64,000 nt of DNA from Paraphaeosphaeria minitans (GCA_015832175.1 WJXW01000002.1:4650001-4714000); one strand, 5' to 3'. Positions 12,226 through 23,968 are shown, counted from the first letter of the stretch. Numbers and translations: made by a program. Notes: generated from the letters alone by a model not told the origin.

Positions 12226-15200
12226 TCTTAAACACCCTTAATATAAGTACTTCACGAACTCCTACCTCTTCTACGGCTTTAGGTGCCGCTAAGATTACTC
12301 CTATAAAGGATAGTAGTAAAGCGCATAAACCTAATCTTTATTTTGGCGAATAATCTTAAACTAATGTCTAGATTCTTTAGTTAGACTTTTACTTCTTTAA
12401 CTTAGATAAACCCCTTAAAGACAAAAAGAAGGTTATCTTCGCAGCAATATATATGTAAGGAGATACAGGATTATAGATCTATCCCTACCTCAAAAAGTAC
12501 CTAGGAATGGACTATAACAACAATAACAACGATTACACAAATAAGCACACTAATATAGTTAATATTATTAAGAATTATAATAACTTTAAGAAATGCCTTA
12601 AATAACTCTTTAGGATTACTAATAAGGACTTTATTAAAAAAGCAAAGATTTAGACTATAACTTAGAAATAATTAGTAGCTAAGTATATAGCTAAGTTTCG
12701 CAGATACGCTGTGTAACTTAACTAGGATAATAAATTTCTTTAGGACATGTATAAATAAGGACTTAAATAGAAACTACGTAAGGAACTCTTATATAGTAGT
12801 GTACAAATTACTAACCTTAAAGAACTGTATAAAGAAACTATTAGGATTAATAGAGAGTGGTTTTTATTGCAATAAGAGCTCTACTAAAACCCTAGGGCAA
12901 TAAGCTTTAGACAACCAGCAAAAATAGTTTATAAGAACCCTATTAGAATTGTCTAAAAGTAATAGCTAAGGAACTACTAGAGATATAAACTAATAGAAGA
13001 TGTCTAGTTTAACTACATAGGCAAAGGAAAAGAAAGAAGGATAGGCCCTAAGTAGCTTAATAAACGCGTCTTTAATAGAAGTTAATAACTAATAACTAAG
13101 ACCTATAAATGCTTTATATGTGGTAAACTGGGCTATATAGCTAGGAACTGTAGATTAAAGAATAAAGTCTATTAAACTAAGTTAAATATACTAACTATTA
13201 AGGACTAAAAACCTAATAAGGAATAGGAAGTTATTATAATGCTATTTAGTTACTAACGCGTTACGCCAGAATAAAGTAAGCAATTAGATTTACCTAACTT
13301 ATAACTATATAAAGATCTAGAAGACGACTCTAAGTTATACTATAATATAGAAGACATAGAAGAGATACTAAAATCTCCTACTCCTTACCTACAAAGTAGG
13401 CGGGAAGAAGACAACCCTATGTCACCTAAGTATAAACTAAATGTTTAGGACTACATAGAACCCTACTAGGCACTAAAAGGAATGCAACCCTACAAAAATA
13501 AGAAGTTAGACTATATACTAAAGTACTACCTAGACTACTAAAATCCTACATACTAATTCTGTATATGGACGCATTGTAAGGAACCAATATACGCACAATA
13601 TAAGGTAGAGAAAAAAAAGAATAAGAAATAATCTAGAAGGAAACTGCGCTATAGATAGATATAGACAGACTGCCCTATTATAGTTTACAATAAACACCTC
13701 TAGAATAAATAATAAGTAAAATACTTTTCTTACCTTACGCTAAAGGGCAACAAATGCTATAATATATTTATTAACAGAGACTGCATATAACTATACTAGT
13801 ACACGTGTCTAAACTAAGACTGTAAATACTACTATATAGCTAAACGTTTAGATAGCTTTATAAACTGCCCTATATAAGAAGTAATAATAGAGCTACTAAT
13901 TTAACTAGTACACAGGAATAGTAAAGACTGCGGGAGGAAAAACAGAAGAATATCCTTGTAGGAAGAAGAAGAAGACAATCTACACAAGCTATATACTTAA
14001 AAATAATAATAGAAGCAAATGCTTAGAAACGTATACTAGGCACCTAAACTTAACTACAACCTATACAAATAGATGTCTTTTTAGGCCTAAACTTAGATAA
14101 GAAAACGCTTTTATTAAATTAAATGCTATAGTAAGCATAGTATTAGTTAAGCTACTAGTATAGCTTAAAGGAATATAGGCTTAAGCTCTTGTAGACTTAA
14201 GAGTAGGAAGGAACTTTATATCTTATTAGATAGTAAGATAAGCAGGACTTATAATGTTAGAGAAAAAAGTACCCTATATTATCTATGTCGCGAATAGATC
14301 CCTAATGCCTAAAACACCTTAGATATACTAGGAGGTTACTACTATAATAACAGTCTAAGGATATAGAGAGGAACTTACCTTAGATGTCTTACTAGGATCT
14401 AAGTATAAGTTAGTTTTAGGATTACCTTAGTTAATGATACACAACCCACAGATTAACTAGGGTATAAAGAAAATATTATTTAAACGCTGTAATTGTGTAT
14501 TATAAGTAAAGCCTACGCATTAACTAAAAATAATAGTAGATAAGGGAGTTATTAACAATATAATACTGCGATAGATAGTTAAAAAATAGAAGCATACCTT
14601 AGTAGACGCTAATAGGAACCACTAGGTTAAGAAGCGCGAGAAGGAGGACAATAGTATACCCCTTACCTTACTAAGAAAGTATAGGAAATAGACACATATG
14701 TTTACAGAAAAAGAAGGGAAAGCAAACCTACCTAAACATTAACCCTAGAATCTTATAATAGACCTAGAAGAAGGGAAGACGCCACCCTTTAGACTACTAT
14801 ATAGTAAGACAGGAGAGGAACTCCTTAAAAAATGTAATTTTATTAAGATAAACTTTAAGAAAGGATATATATAACTATTAAAGTTACTAGTAGTAAGCCC
14901 TTTTATATTTGTTAAGGAAAAGGATGGATTAGACAAACTATACGTTAACTACTAATAACTTAACGACATAATAATAAAGAACTAATATCTACTACTAAAT
15001 ATTATAGAGTTATAAGATTAACTATCTTAAGCCAAGATATTCACAATAATAGATCTAAGAGATAGTTACTACCTTATACAAATTAAAAAAGGTAAAGAAT
15101 AGAAAATAGCGTTTTGATTACGCTATAGACTATTTGAATATAAAGTTATGCTATTTAGACTTACGAATGCACTAGCAGCTTTTATAGCACTTATTAATAA

Positions 15201-17479
15201 TGTACTTTATAAACATCTAGACATATTTGTTATCGCGTATATAGACGATATCCTTGTCTTTTCTAAAAACAAATCAGACCACACTAAGTATATATAGACA
15301 GTACTAGAAGCACTAGACAAAGTATGCCTTTGTATTAAACTTAAGAAATATAAATTTAATATTAAATAACTTAAATTCCTAGGACACATTATTACTATAG
15401 AAGGAATTAAGATAGCACTAAGTAAAGTTAAATGCATTAAGAACTAGCTAATACTAAAGATAGCTAAGAATATCTAAGAATTCTTAGGATTCTATAGATT
15501 TAACTAATAATTTATCTAAGATTATATAAAGGTCACAATACCCTTAATAAATCTTATAAAGAAGGACGTATCCTTTAAATGGACAGATAAGTGCAGAATG
15601 TTATTTTAACTCCTTAAGACAGCATGTATTATAGAACCTGTCCTTATTTATTTTAGAAGTAATAAACCACTACGCTTTAAAATAGACACTAGCGATCTTG
15701 CGCTAGGCGCCTACGCTAAATAAAAATATAATAGTAAATGGCACCTAATTACCTATTACTTATGCAAATTTAATAACGCTAAAACACGATATAACGTACA
15801 TAATAAAGAACTCTACGCTATTATTAAAGCTTTAAAGCACTAGAGGATTTACGCGCTTAGTTACTTAACGCTAGAAATCTATATAGATTATAAGAACCTT
15901 CTAAGGTTTACGACAACAAAAGAACTTACGCTATAATAATAAAGATAGTTGTAAACCACTAGGTAGTATAAGTTTAAAATTATCTATATAGCTAGAAAAG
16001 AAAATAGTAGAGCAGATGCTCTTAGCTAACAAAGTGATCTAGTAGGAGAAAAAGTAAAAACCTTCTCTATAATCTTTTGTAAAGCCAAAGATGGATTTCT
16101 AGAGCTAATAGCAGAACTAAATTAACTTTTAGTAATTAACTAAGAAGTTCTAGAACATCTACAGACCAAGATTATCTAACAATACCACAATAACCCTATA
16201 TACAGACACCTAAGTATTATAAAGACAATAGAACTTATCTAAAGGAATTACACCTTTAAAGGAATTAAGGAAGCTGTAATAACTTATATCTATAAATGTA
16301 TAGAATGCTAAAGAAATAAACACGGCATATATATTAAATATAGAGAGATGTAAGTAATTAGAATACTAACAGCACTATAGGAAGACATTGCTATAGATTT
16401 TGTTATAGGAATTCTAAACTCTAAGGATCTAATAACAGGAATTAAATACGATAGCATACTAGTAGTAGTCTACTAACTAACTAAGTATGTTAAGCTTATT
16501 CTATATCTTAAAAGAATAATAGCAAAGGAACTTACTTTTCTTATCCTGGACTAACTAATTAGACACTATAGAATTCTAAAAATAATTATTAGCGACAGAG
16601 ACAAGCTCTTTACGTTAAATTATTAAATAACGCTTATAGCACTACTTAGAACAAAATAAAAACTATTAACAGCTTACTATCTACAAACTAACAGACAAAT
16701 AGAACGTATAAACTAAACTATAGAAACGTACCTGCGCATCTACTGCAACAGTTAGAAGAATAACTAGGTTTTATTACTACCTATAGCACAGTTAGCCTAT
16801 AATAATAAAGTATTAGCAGTATTAGGACATACACTATTCTATGTAAACTACAGAAGACACCTATATTTCTTTGACTAACGATTTCCTATAATAATTAAAG
16901 CAAAAGAAGCTATAGATATAGTAGAAAATATAAAGAAAATACACTAATAACTCTAAGAGAATTTTAAGAAAGCTTAGCAGCAATTAATTTTATACTAAAA
17001 CTAAAAATGAAAAATGGCACCTAAGCTAAAGAAGGGGGATAAAGTATATCTACTTATAAAGAACCTTTGAACTTAGAAGAGAAAATATAAGAAACTGGAT
17101 TATATTAAGGTTAGACTATTTTACATTTCTAAGTAAATATTACTAGTAAACTATAAGTTGGAACTACTGCTAGATGTAAAGATACACCTAGTATTCTACG
17201 TATTACTACTGGAACTAGTAGACCCTAATACACTAGTTAAAACCACCTTCTACTACTAGACTAAGGAAGAAAATAAATTTAAGGTTAAAAGAATTCTAGA
17301 ATATAATTAGTATAGCAACATATATCTTATTAAGTGGAAAGGTTACCTACACAGCGAAAATACTTAGGAACTAGAGAACTACCTAAGAAACTGTTAACAA
17401 AAGATTAGAGAATTCTACTAACAACCTACACAGTATAATAACATTTGTACCTAAGATAGTAAAGGCACTAGAGTATCCT

Positions 17480-18010
17480 AGAATTCTAATAGGAAATCTT
17501 TAAAAGCGCTCTATATCGCAGGGGATAAGAAGAGACCTAAAGGAGTCTTGTTAATTACTAGATTAACAGCCTTATAAGATTTAGCCTTCTTAATATTCTT
17601 CTCCTTAACCGCTATTATATCCTTAGCACGCTTATCTAGTAAGTCTATTTACTAACGCAACTAATCTTTATACGCGTGTGCAACTTATAACTTCTCTAAT
17701 ACCTTCTTATAGGCTTTAAACACAGCCTCCTACGTTTCTCTTAACTTTTTTATCTATACACGTAATTTCTCTTTCTCTACTAACAAACACTTAAACTTAG
17801 ACTCTAAAACGCGCATATTATAATATTAACCTTAATAAACATATTCCTTATATCTTTTAGACTAAACATAAACCTTGTAAACACAGTTATATTTTGTACA
17901 CATTAAGTATTTCTTAACTATAACTTTGCTAAAGGAGTTAATAAAATTAGTTAGGTAATAGTAATAGGTAGTGCTAGACTTAGAAAGTTATTAGGGTATA
18001 ATATAAGTAA
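17480..18010 (-). pseudogene. Antisense ORF in gypsy copy 2: Zn2Cys6-like motif plus charged helix, decayed
   Basis: Minus-strand counterpart of the ORF in copy 1, with the ATG at 17816-17814 followed by MRVLESKFKCLLVEKEKL. Upstream, the six Cys positions now read mostly Tyr (Tyr, Cys, Tyr, Tyr, Tyr, Tyr) with the same spacing as in copy 1. Because the two copies lost different Cys residues, comparison supports Cys at positions 1, 2 and 4 directly. Positions 3, 5 and 6 are inferred from the TAY codons. Ends are approximate. Confidence 0.55.
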
Positions 18011-18108
18011 GCTAACGCTACTTATAACGCAAGGTAAGCTTTAGTTATAACTAGGCGTAAGACATAGTTACATAATTTAAAGACAAATCCTAGTAAGGAG
18101 GGAGATAA

Positions 18109-18519
18109 TGTTAAGATCTAAAGGCTAGGCCTCTTAGGATCTTTATATATATCTATATTTATTATTTAAGTGGCACAGCACAAAAGGTTATGTAACCTAA
18201 TTAGTGTAATTAGAGCGCCAAGACAACTAATTAGACTAAGCACTTAATATACTAAGCAACTAATTAGTGCTTAATTAGTTTAATTAGAGCGATTAGTCCA
18301 CTAATCGCTTAAAGTATATAGGAACGTAAGAATAGGCTCTCTATACTTATATTTAATCTATTGATTAATCTATCGTTTGGATTCTAGCAGACTAAATTGT
18401 TAACTCGTTACACTTCGCAAGATACTATTATATTAACAAGACCTTCTACCTTCCGTAAGTACTCCTGCCTAAGAACCAACCTTAACCCTTTAGGACTAGC
18501 TACCCTCTTGGATTTAACA
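18109..18519 (+). repeat. 3' LTR of gypsy copy 2
   Basis: 411 bp from TGTTAAG to TTTAACA, followed by the right target duplication CCTTA (18520-18524). It is the most TA-converted of the four LTRs at its 5' end (the E-box-like CACGTG of the other copies is lost here). Confidence 0.95.
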
Positions 18520-18524
18520 CCTTA

Positions 18525-18754
18525 TAACTATAAAACGTTTTAAACTAAGTAAAGTCTAGGGTATATAATAGGCTAGGGCATAGCTCTAGCCTTTAAAAGG
18601 ATCTTAAGGAAAGAAACTGCCCTAAAGAAGTAGACCTACTAAGGAAAACTCTTCTTATAAGCGGCACACCCCCCTATAGAGACTTAATACCTAGAATTTA
18701 TCCTTTATATTTTGGCACTTACAGTTCTATTCACTCTCTAAGACTAGCCTGAAA
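18525..18754. repeat. Unassigned RIP-degraded DNA
   Basis: About 230 bases of flanking repeat DNA between gypsy copy 2 and a partial LTR. A short plus-strand frame (SRPTKENSSYKRHTPL) looks protein-derived, but it is too short to assign. Confidence 0.3.
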
Positions 18755-18854
18755 TATAGATAAGACGTAATTAATTAAACCTACTTCTTACCCTTTATAT
18801 AATAGTATACTATTAACCCTTTAATGCTTAATTGTAGATTAAGCCAAACCTATA
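18755..18854 (+). repeat. 3' fragment of the 312 bp LTR family (copy C)
   Basis: The last 100 bases match the ends of the LTRs at 20491-20802 and 21533-21844 (from GACGTAATTAATTAAACC to GCCAAACCTATA). The 5' two thirds are missing. Confidence 0.8.
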
Positions 18855-19640
18855 CTAATTAGTAGTTAATTCTAATTAACTGTAAACTAGTAAGGTCTAA
18901 AGACAGAGCGCCTTATAAGCTAGATACGTTAGCTCTATATTATTACTTTTACTAGAGATTAAATTTTAAATTGTATAATAAGTAGAAATAAAATATATAT
19001 ATCTATAAAGAGTTGCACGATCTAGTCTAAGCTATTCTATAGAAAAGAAAGGAGATAGTAAGTATATTTATAATCCTAAAAAACACGTTACATAATTAAA
19101 CTAGCAACACACTAATGCGATCTAGTCGCACGATTTAATAAGATAATAATGTAGCACTAGGACTAGGAGACTTCCTAGAGGAATCTGTATAAGAAGGAAT
19201 TGCATAATAAGCTACCTAGAAAGATAACTTAAAATAGCTACACTAGGTAAAAGAAGTAGCAAATATTAGAGCTATTACCCTAAAGGGCGAAATTGCACAA
19301 AGATACTAGATAGACAGAATAGACCTATATAGCAGTCCACCCCCTTTAATAAAGCGTATAAACATATATGTAGTGTATATACTTATTTAGTATTATATAA
19401 GTAGCCTTAAAAAAGAAAAGGTAATCTCTTCTTTCTTAGAAGACTTCTTTAAATAGATAGAGAAGAACTTTAAGCAAATTAGCTATATAATAAGATAAGA
19501 GCTTATTACCTATTTTATATAAAAAGAATTTACTGCTCTAGACTCTATAGTAAGGGATATATAGTTAAAGAAGCTCTATAGACTTACTTAGCTTAAATAT
19601 AAGCTATAGGAACCTTATACAACACTGCTGTAACTTAAAC
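18855..19640. repeat. RIP-degraded DNA without a recognised element
   Basis: TA-rich, stop-filled stretch between the LTR fragment and the gag-like remnant. No LTR, domain or repeat could be placed. It may contain the 5' end of the following Ty1/copia-like element, but no second copy of the LTR at 22078 was seen here. Confidence 0.3.
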
Positions 19641-20490
19641 CTAAACTATATTATACTATATATATAATAGAACTTACACTACCTATAGGGATTCTATAAG
19701 TAGTAGGTATATAGCTAGGGTATATGCTCTAGTAGGCGAGGATAATAACACTATATATAGAGCTATACTAGTAGTAATAGCCTAAAACCTAAGCTGCTTT
19801 TGCTTAGCAACCTATATTATACGAAAAGACTAGGCGCTCTTAGTTTTCTTAATAATAAAGGGACTATGCCCTTATCTAGCTAGATAAAAATTTTTTTTTT
19901 AGAAAGTATAGAATAAGGAGAATAACTACACTAGCTAACTATATAATATACTAGTAGATAAGGTAAGACTCTTTAGAGAGTTATGCTATAGACTAGGTAT
20001 ACTATAGGACTAGTATATAAACATCTTCCTAGGTATTCTCTCTAATTGCGTAAGCACCTACTACCTTCACAATATAAGACTAGGACTTTAATAGGAGGAA
20101 TTATACAATTAACTAAATAGACACTTTAACACTAGTGTAAACTATAACTAATACTAGATAGACTAGACTACTTTTACCTTTATATAATACTAGAAAAACA
20201 ATCTTAGCAACATAGCGCATAAGGCTTTAGATATAATAATTAATAAGCTTACTCTAGCCTAAAGAGCTTTAGGAGAAGGGTTTAGTAGTAAACTTTAACT
20301 ATATACTACTATTATATAAGTATGCTAAGGCCACCTAGACCTTAAATAAGCTATGTTTAACCCTAAGAATATAGTAGAAGGCTTACTTAGCGACCTTTAT
20401 ACGTCGCTTTAGGTGGCTAAAGATAGAAAGAATTCCTAGTTTCTTTAGGAAAACAAAGAAGTGTTCTACACTAATAGAAGATATAATAAC
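19640..20490 (+). pseudogene. Gag-like ORF of a Ty1/copia-type element, first part
   Basis: A plus-strand protein-like reading with stops almost only at Gln positions. It changes frame at a T10 run near 19,890-19,900 and then continues (QLYNILVDKVRLF … EELYNQLNRHFNT … AMFNPKNIVEGLLSDLYTSL). This pattern resembles the gag N-terminal region of fungal copia-type elements as I know them; it was not tested by search. The frame continues after the LTR inserted at 20491. The last five bases (ATAAC) are that LTR's target duplication. Confidence 0.5.
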
Positions 20491-20802
20491 TGTCCGTACA
20501 GTTTATTGTACATTTAGCACTGAGTGAAATAGGGGCCTGCCTACCTGTAGGGACCCACACAAGGACCCACTACTTAGGTCAGCGCTAAGAGGCAGAGACT
20601 TTATAAGGCCCTACCTACCTATAAGGACCCGCATAAGGACCCCCTGCTTAGGTTAGCGCTAAGAGGCAGAGACTTTATAAGGTCCTTAGTGCCCCTTTGT
20701 ACGATAGACTAGACGTAATTAATTAAACCTACTTCTTACCCTTTGCACAATAGTATACTATCAACCCTTAAATGCTTAATTACAGATTGAGCCAAACCTA
20801 TA
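20491..20802 (+). repeat. Solo LTR, 312 bp (copy A), inserted in the gag-like ORF
   Basis: Begins TGTCCGTACA and ends AAACCTATA (ancestral ACA). It is flanked by a perfect 5 bp target duplication ATAAC (20486-20490, 20803-20807). The host gag-like frame reads on across it, which fits insertion followed by LTR-LTR recombination. It contains a tandem duplication of about 74 bp (20535-20607 and 20608-20681), each unit ending GGCAGAGACTTTATAAG. Copy B shares the duplication, so it is part of the family's LTR. Confidence 0.88.
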
Positions 20803-21532
20803 ATAACCCTAATTATATAAGACAATCTAGCCTATCTAGAGGTAGATCTAACTTTAAATAGAAATCTAGATTTAACTTTAGAAGTTTAAGCTTTTATATA
20901 AAGTAGAAATGTTTTGTATACTATAAGGAGGGATATTAGTTAACTAACTATCTACTAAAAGATACCTATAGGGCAAAGAAGTAGTAGATAGTATTGTACA
21001 CTAACTTTTATAACTAGGACCCTACTACTATAGATGTATAAGTATATATCTTTAACTTTAAAGGAGAGCTAGAGGATAAAGACTATTACACAAAAAAAGA
21101 GGAAAATAAACAAGACTAATAAAGTAATAAAGAAGAAGTATAGAAGGCTACCTTATACTTTACTTCTACTATATACCTTTATTACATAACTAGGAGACAT
21201 CTTTCTATACCTACTTACTAAGACCTAGCGCTAAGTATTATATTACTTAACACCCCACCTTCTGCTTATATATAGGACATATACCTAGAAAGAGCCTTAT
21301 CGCGCAATGCGACTCTACTACTATATAAAGGGGTAAGGTAAGAACTAAGTAGGTTAGCTATTACTGCCTATTTATATAAGAGTAGGTATAAATAGGACCT
21401 CTACTATATAGCGACACTGCACCTACTTTACAACCTGTTCTAATAGAGGAAGGCTAACTATATAGATAAAGAAAGATAGGAAAAAGAAGTGTATAATAGA
21501 TATAAGCTATTATATAGAAGAAAAGTTACTAG
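20803..21532 (+). pseudogene. Gag-like ORF of the Ty1/copia-type element, second part with decayed zinc knuckle
   Basis: Continuation of the frame before the solo LTR. About 20,911-20,960 reads K-C-F-V-Y-Y-K-E-G-Y, a zinc-knuckle-like site with Cys changed to Tyr. Then come an acidic stretch (KGELEDKDYYTKKEENK) and further readable protein up to the LTR at 21533. No protease or integrase domain was recognised before the break. Confidence 0.45.
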
Positions 21533-21844
21533 TATCTATATAGTTTATTGTATAAATAGCACTAAGTGAAATAGGGGCCTGCCTACCTATAGGGACCCGC
21601 ATAAGGACCCACTACTTAGGTTAGCGCTAAGAGGTAGAGACTTTATAAGGCCCTACCTACTTATAAGAACCCGCATAAGGACCTACTACTTAGGTTAGCG
21701 CTAAGAGGTAGAGACTTTATAAGGTCCTTAGTGCCCCTTTGTACGATAGACAAGACGTAATTAATTAAACCTACTTCTCACCCTTTACATAATAGTATAC
21801 TATTAACCCTTAAATGCTTAATTGCAGATTGAGCCAAACCTACA
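21533..21844 (+). repeat. 312 bp LTR, copy B
   Basis: Same length and layout as copy A, including the internal about 74 bp tandem duplication (about 21,575-21,722). Its terminal TG has become TA. It is flanked by ACTAG on the left and CTAGT on the right, consistent with an ACTAG target duplication plus a one-base loss. It lies exactly where the copia-type reading jumps from gag to the RNase H tail. Confidence 0.85.
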
Positions 21845-22077
21845 CTAGTTTATATTAATACTAGTATTGTTCTAGCTAATATCCTTACAAAGACTATAAG
21901 TAAGCCTAAACTCGAAGCTTTCTATAAAGCTATAGGTTTAAATAAAACCTAAAAAGAAAAAAGGCTAAAAAGTCCTCTAAATTGTTTTAAAGGGACTAGC
22001 TAAAGAAATTGTTCAATCTCTATAATATTTAAAAAGGGATATTTATTACCCTAGAAACCTATTAAAGGTTAAGGGGG
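21845..22077 (+). pseudogene. RNase H C-terminal tail of a Ty1/copia-type element
   Basis: Right after LTR copy B a frame reads VLANILTKTISKPKLEAFYK, matching the (A)DILTKALxxxKFxxL ending of Ty1/copia RNase H. The rest of pol (protease, integrase, RT) is absent, so about 3 kb or more was probably deleted. The stretch ends in a purine tract TTAAGGGGG at about 22,069-22,077, immediately before the presumed 3' LTR. Confidence 0.6.
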
Positions 22078-22390
22078 TGTATAAGGAATAGGTAACCTTT
22101 AAAGGTTTCTAGAGTTATCTTTCTATATTCTAGAAGTTTCTATAATAACGTCATAATAACGTTATAGCCCTATAGATACTAGGTAACGTTATAGGTGACG
22201 TTATAGATAGTAGAGAATTCCTAAGTAGAATACTCTAGAATCTCTACTATATGTATATAAGGAGAGTTACCTTCTATAAGTACTCTCTATCCTAGATAGT
22301 AATTCTAAGCCTATACCTAAGGTTTTATTGCTCTATTTACCTACGTTCAATCTAGCCTCTATTACCCTAGTCTCTACTATTCTAGGTAAC
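22078..22390 (+). repeat. Presumed 3' LTR of the Ty1/copia-type element
   Basis: Begins TGTATAAGGAATAGG directly after the polypurine tract. It holds three or more ACGTTATAG repeats (about 22,150-22,215) and a TATATAAGG box near 22,256. The 3' end is uncertain (about 22,390) and no partner LTR is in the window. Confidence 0.5.
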
Positions 22391-22569
22391 TAGTACTAGG
22401 AGAGAGAAGGTACTAGAAGGTCTAGAAGGTTACCTTTTATCCTCTAGCCTCTACCTCCTCTTTATAATTATAATCCTACCTATGCATTATTATAAGCGCT
22501 TAACCTACCTATTATATTCTAGTTTATAACATTATCTTTTCCCTTTCTTATTCTTTGTCCTAAAAAATT

Positions 22570-23100
22570 ATGCCTACTAACTATTCTAGTATAGCGCATT
22601 ATCGTGAGCTTATTTCTATTATTAAATCTTATAGAACCATTATAATTTTAAAGTGTTCTAGCTATAAGACGTAGTTACGTGTTTACAAAGTCTATATTCG
22701 CTTACAGAAATATTGTAAATAGTATAGAGATAAAGCTTTAGAGTGTTCTAAGAATACTATTCCTAAAGTTATTAAAAGGTAATGTAAATAATAGAATTAA
22801 AATACTAAATAAGTATAATAAAGTAGGGAGGCTGCTTTATAAAGAGAATTTATAATTATGGAAGTTACTATTAGTAAAATGCAAATCTAAAGTATTTAAC
22901 AGGTATACTTACTATTATACTAATAAGTATAAATAGTAAAAGGGGTAGTAGGTATAGTTAAAGAAGGTGTAGGTAGAAAACATTTTAGGTAAAATAAAAC
23001 TAAGAAGGGGAAATCTTCTTATACCTTATAATAGTTATATAATAAACATAGATTAGTAGTAGATCTAAGAATCTCTAGTTCTCAGATTTTGCTAGCTTAG
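22570..23100 (+). pseudogene. Decayed ORF with Zn2Cys6-like motif at the edge of the repeat block
   Basis: From an ATG at 22570 a plus-strand frame runs with stops at Gln-type positions. Between 22654 and 22746 Cys/Tyr codons are spaced CX2YX6YX9CX2YX6C. With RIP-type Cys-to-Tyr reversal in mind this matches the Zn2Cys6 spacing. A Gln/Lys-rich helix-like region follows (SREAAL, REFIIMEVTISKM). The arrangement parallels the antisense ORFs in the two gypsy copies, though the sequence is clearly different. The frame fades into the GC-richer DNA after about 23,085. No function can be assigned. Confidence 0.45.
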
Positions 23101-23968
23101 AGGCGCCTATTTTTGGACGTAAAACACTCTAGATATAGAGGCATCTAAGCCAACCCAACATCGTTTATAAGGAAAGACGAGGGTGTCCGGTCAGAGCCTA
23201 ATCTTATGTCCACCGCAGGCCATTGTATACTAATTGCGACACTAAGCTTTCGTAGATGAATGCTTGTATAATGTTGTATCTGTTTCTTTACGTATACCTG
23301 TGATGACTTGTGCAACATAGGATTCGCGAGTGGATGTACCTGCAGCTCTTCACATCAGATCAGACAAGGTCACTTCGGCCTAGTCCTATACCTCATTGAG
23401 CTATATTCAATTCAAAGGGAGGTGGTAAACATGTCCATTGTTCCACGACTTCAGCAACATTCTCCTGTCGATGTTGTGCGCTAAATCGATTCGATGACGA
23501 AAAGTGTTCCGGGAAGGTTCCCAATCCATAGGTGGGAACATCGATGCTCTCAAGTTTTATTGATATCCTAGTGGAGCTACCTAGTCGAAGGCGATAAGAA
23601 ATATCACGATACCCAATACTAAGAAATCTCGTCGGCGAAAGGAGTATCATTTGTATGATATCAGTGAGAATCCATACCGCTGTCCAGCAGCATCTTGTGT
23701 TGCATAGATTGGGACCTCCCAGACCTCTGCGTATGAGAAACATCTGCTTGGTGCAGCTTATCGACTTGTTAGTCAAAGATGCTGCCGTCCTCATACATTC
23801 ATCGTGCTAGTAAGATACTGCATTAGCGCCACACCATCCCGATCAACACTAGCCTCAGCCACGTGAGACTCTGTATCCCCGGCCGCCATACTTGGCACTG
23901 ATCGCGAATTTCGAAACGTCAACCGCAACTCCATCCCGCGACAATAACACCCACACATCCCACCCACC
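23101..23968. other. Boundary from TA-rich repeats to gene-rich DNA; no gene recognised
   Basis: Base composition changes within about 100 bases. A 133-codon minus-strand open frame (23393-23794) has no recognisable domain or homologue I know and is not called. The right end is the promoter and 5' UTR of the next gene. Confidence 0.5.

Larger units (their letters stand above)
11815..18519 (+). mobile_element. Full-length RIP-degraded Ty3/gypsy chromodomain retrotransposon, copy 2
   Basis: 6705 bp, same family and layout as the copy at 404-7112. LTRs of 411 bp lie at 11815-12225 and 18109-18519, with target duplication CCTTA at 11810-11814 and 18520-18524. A gag-like zinc knuckle (13110-13151) keeps Cys, Cys and the final Cys, but its His is Tyr (a C-to-T change). 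The RT active box is still YIDD (15238-15249), unlike copy 1. A chromodomain-like stretch ends near 17,400, the antisense ORF lies about 17,500-18,000, and the purine tract AAGGAGGGAGATA precedes the 3' LTR. Many stops at Gln codons make it non-functional. It differs from copy 1 at many independent transition sites, so the two copies were mutated separately after insertion. Confidence 0.93.

Noticed and set aside
14745..15437. Short minus-strand frames of 63 and 76 codons in the gypsy copy
   Set aside because: They are shadows of the pol gene on the opposite strand, within the RT region.
404..18519. Both 5' LTRs share bases that differ from both 3' LTRs (for example GGATTTTCA against GGATCTTTA), hinting at a segmental duplication
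   Set aside because: By-eye tallies of the other two groupings (same element; crossed) are about as frequent, all are C/T or G/A, and the two elements have different target duplications. Parallel RIP explains it.
23393..23794. 133-codon minus-strand open frame
   Set aside because: No recognisable domain, no intron logic and atypical composition. It lies in the promoter side of the mL40 gene.
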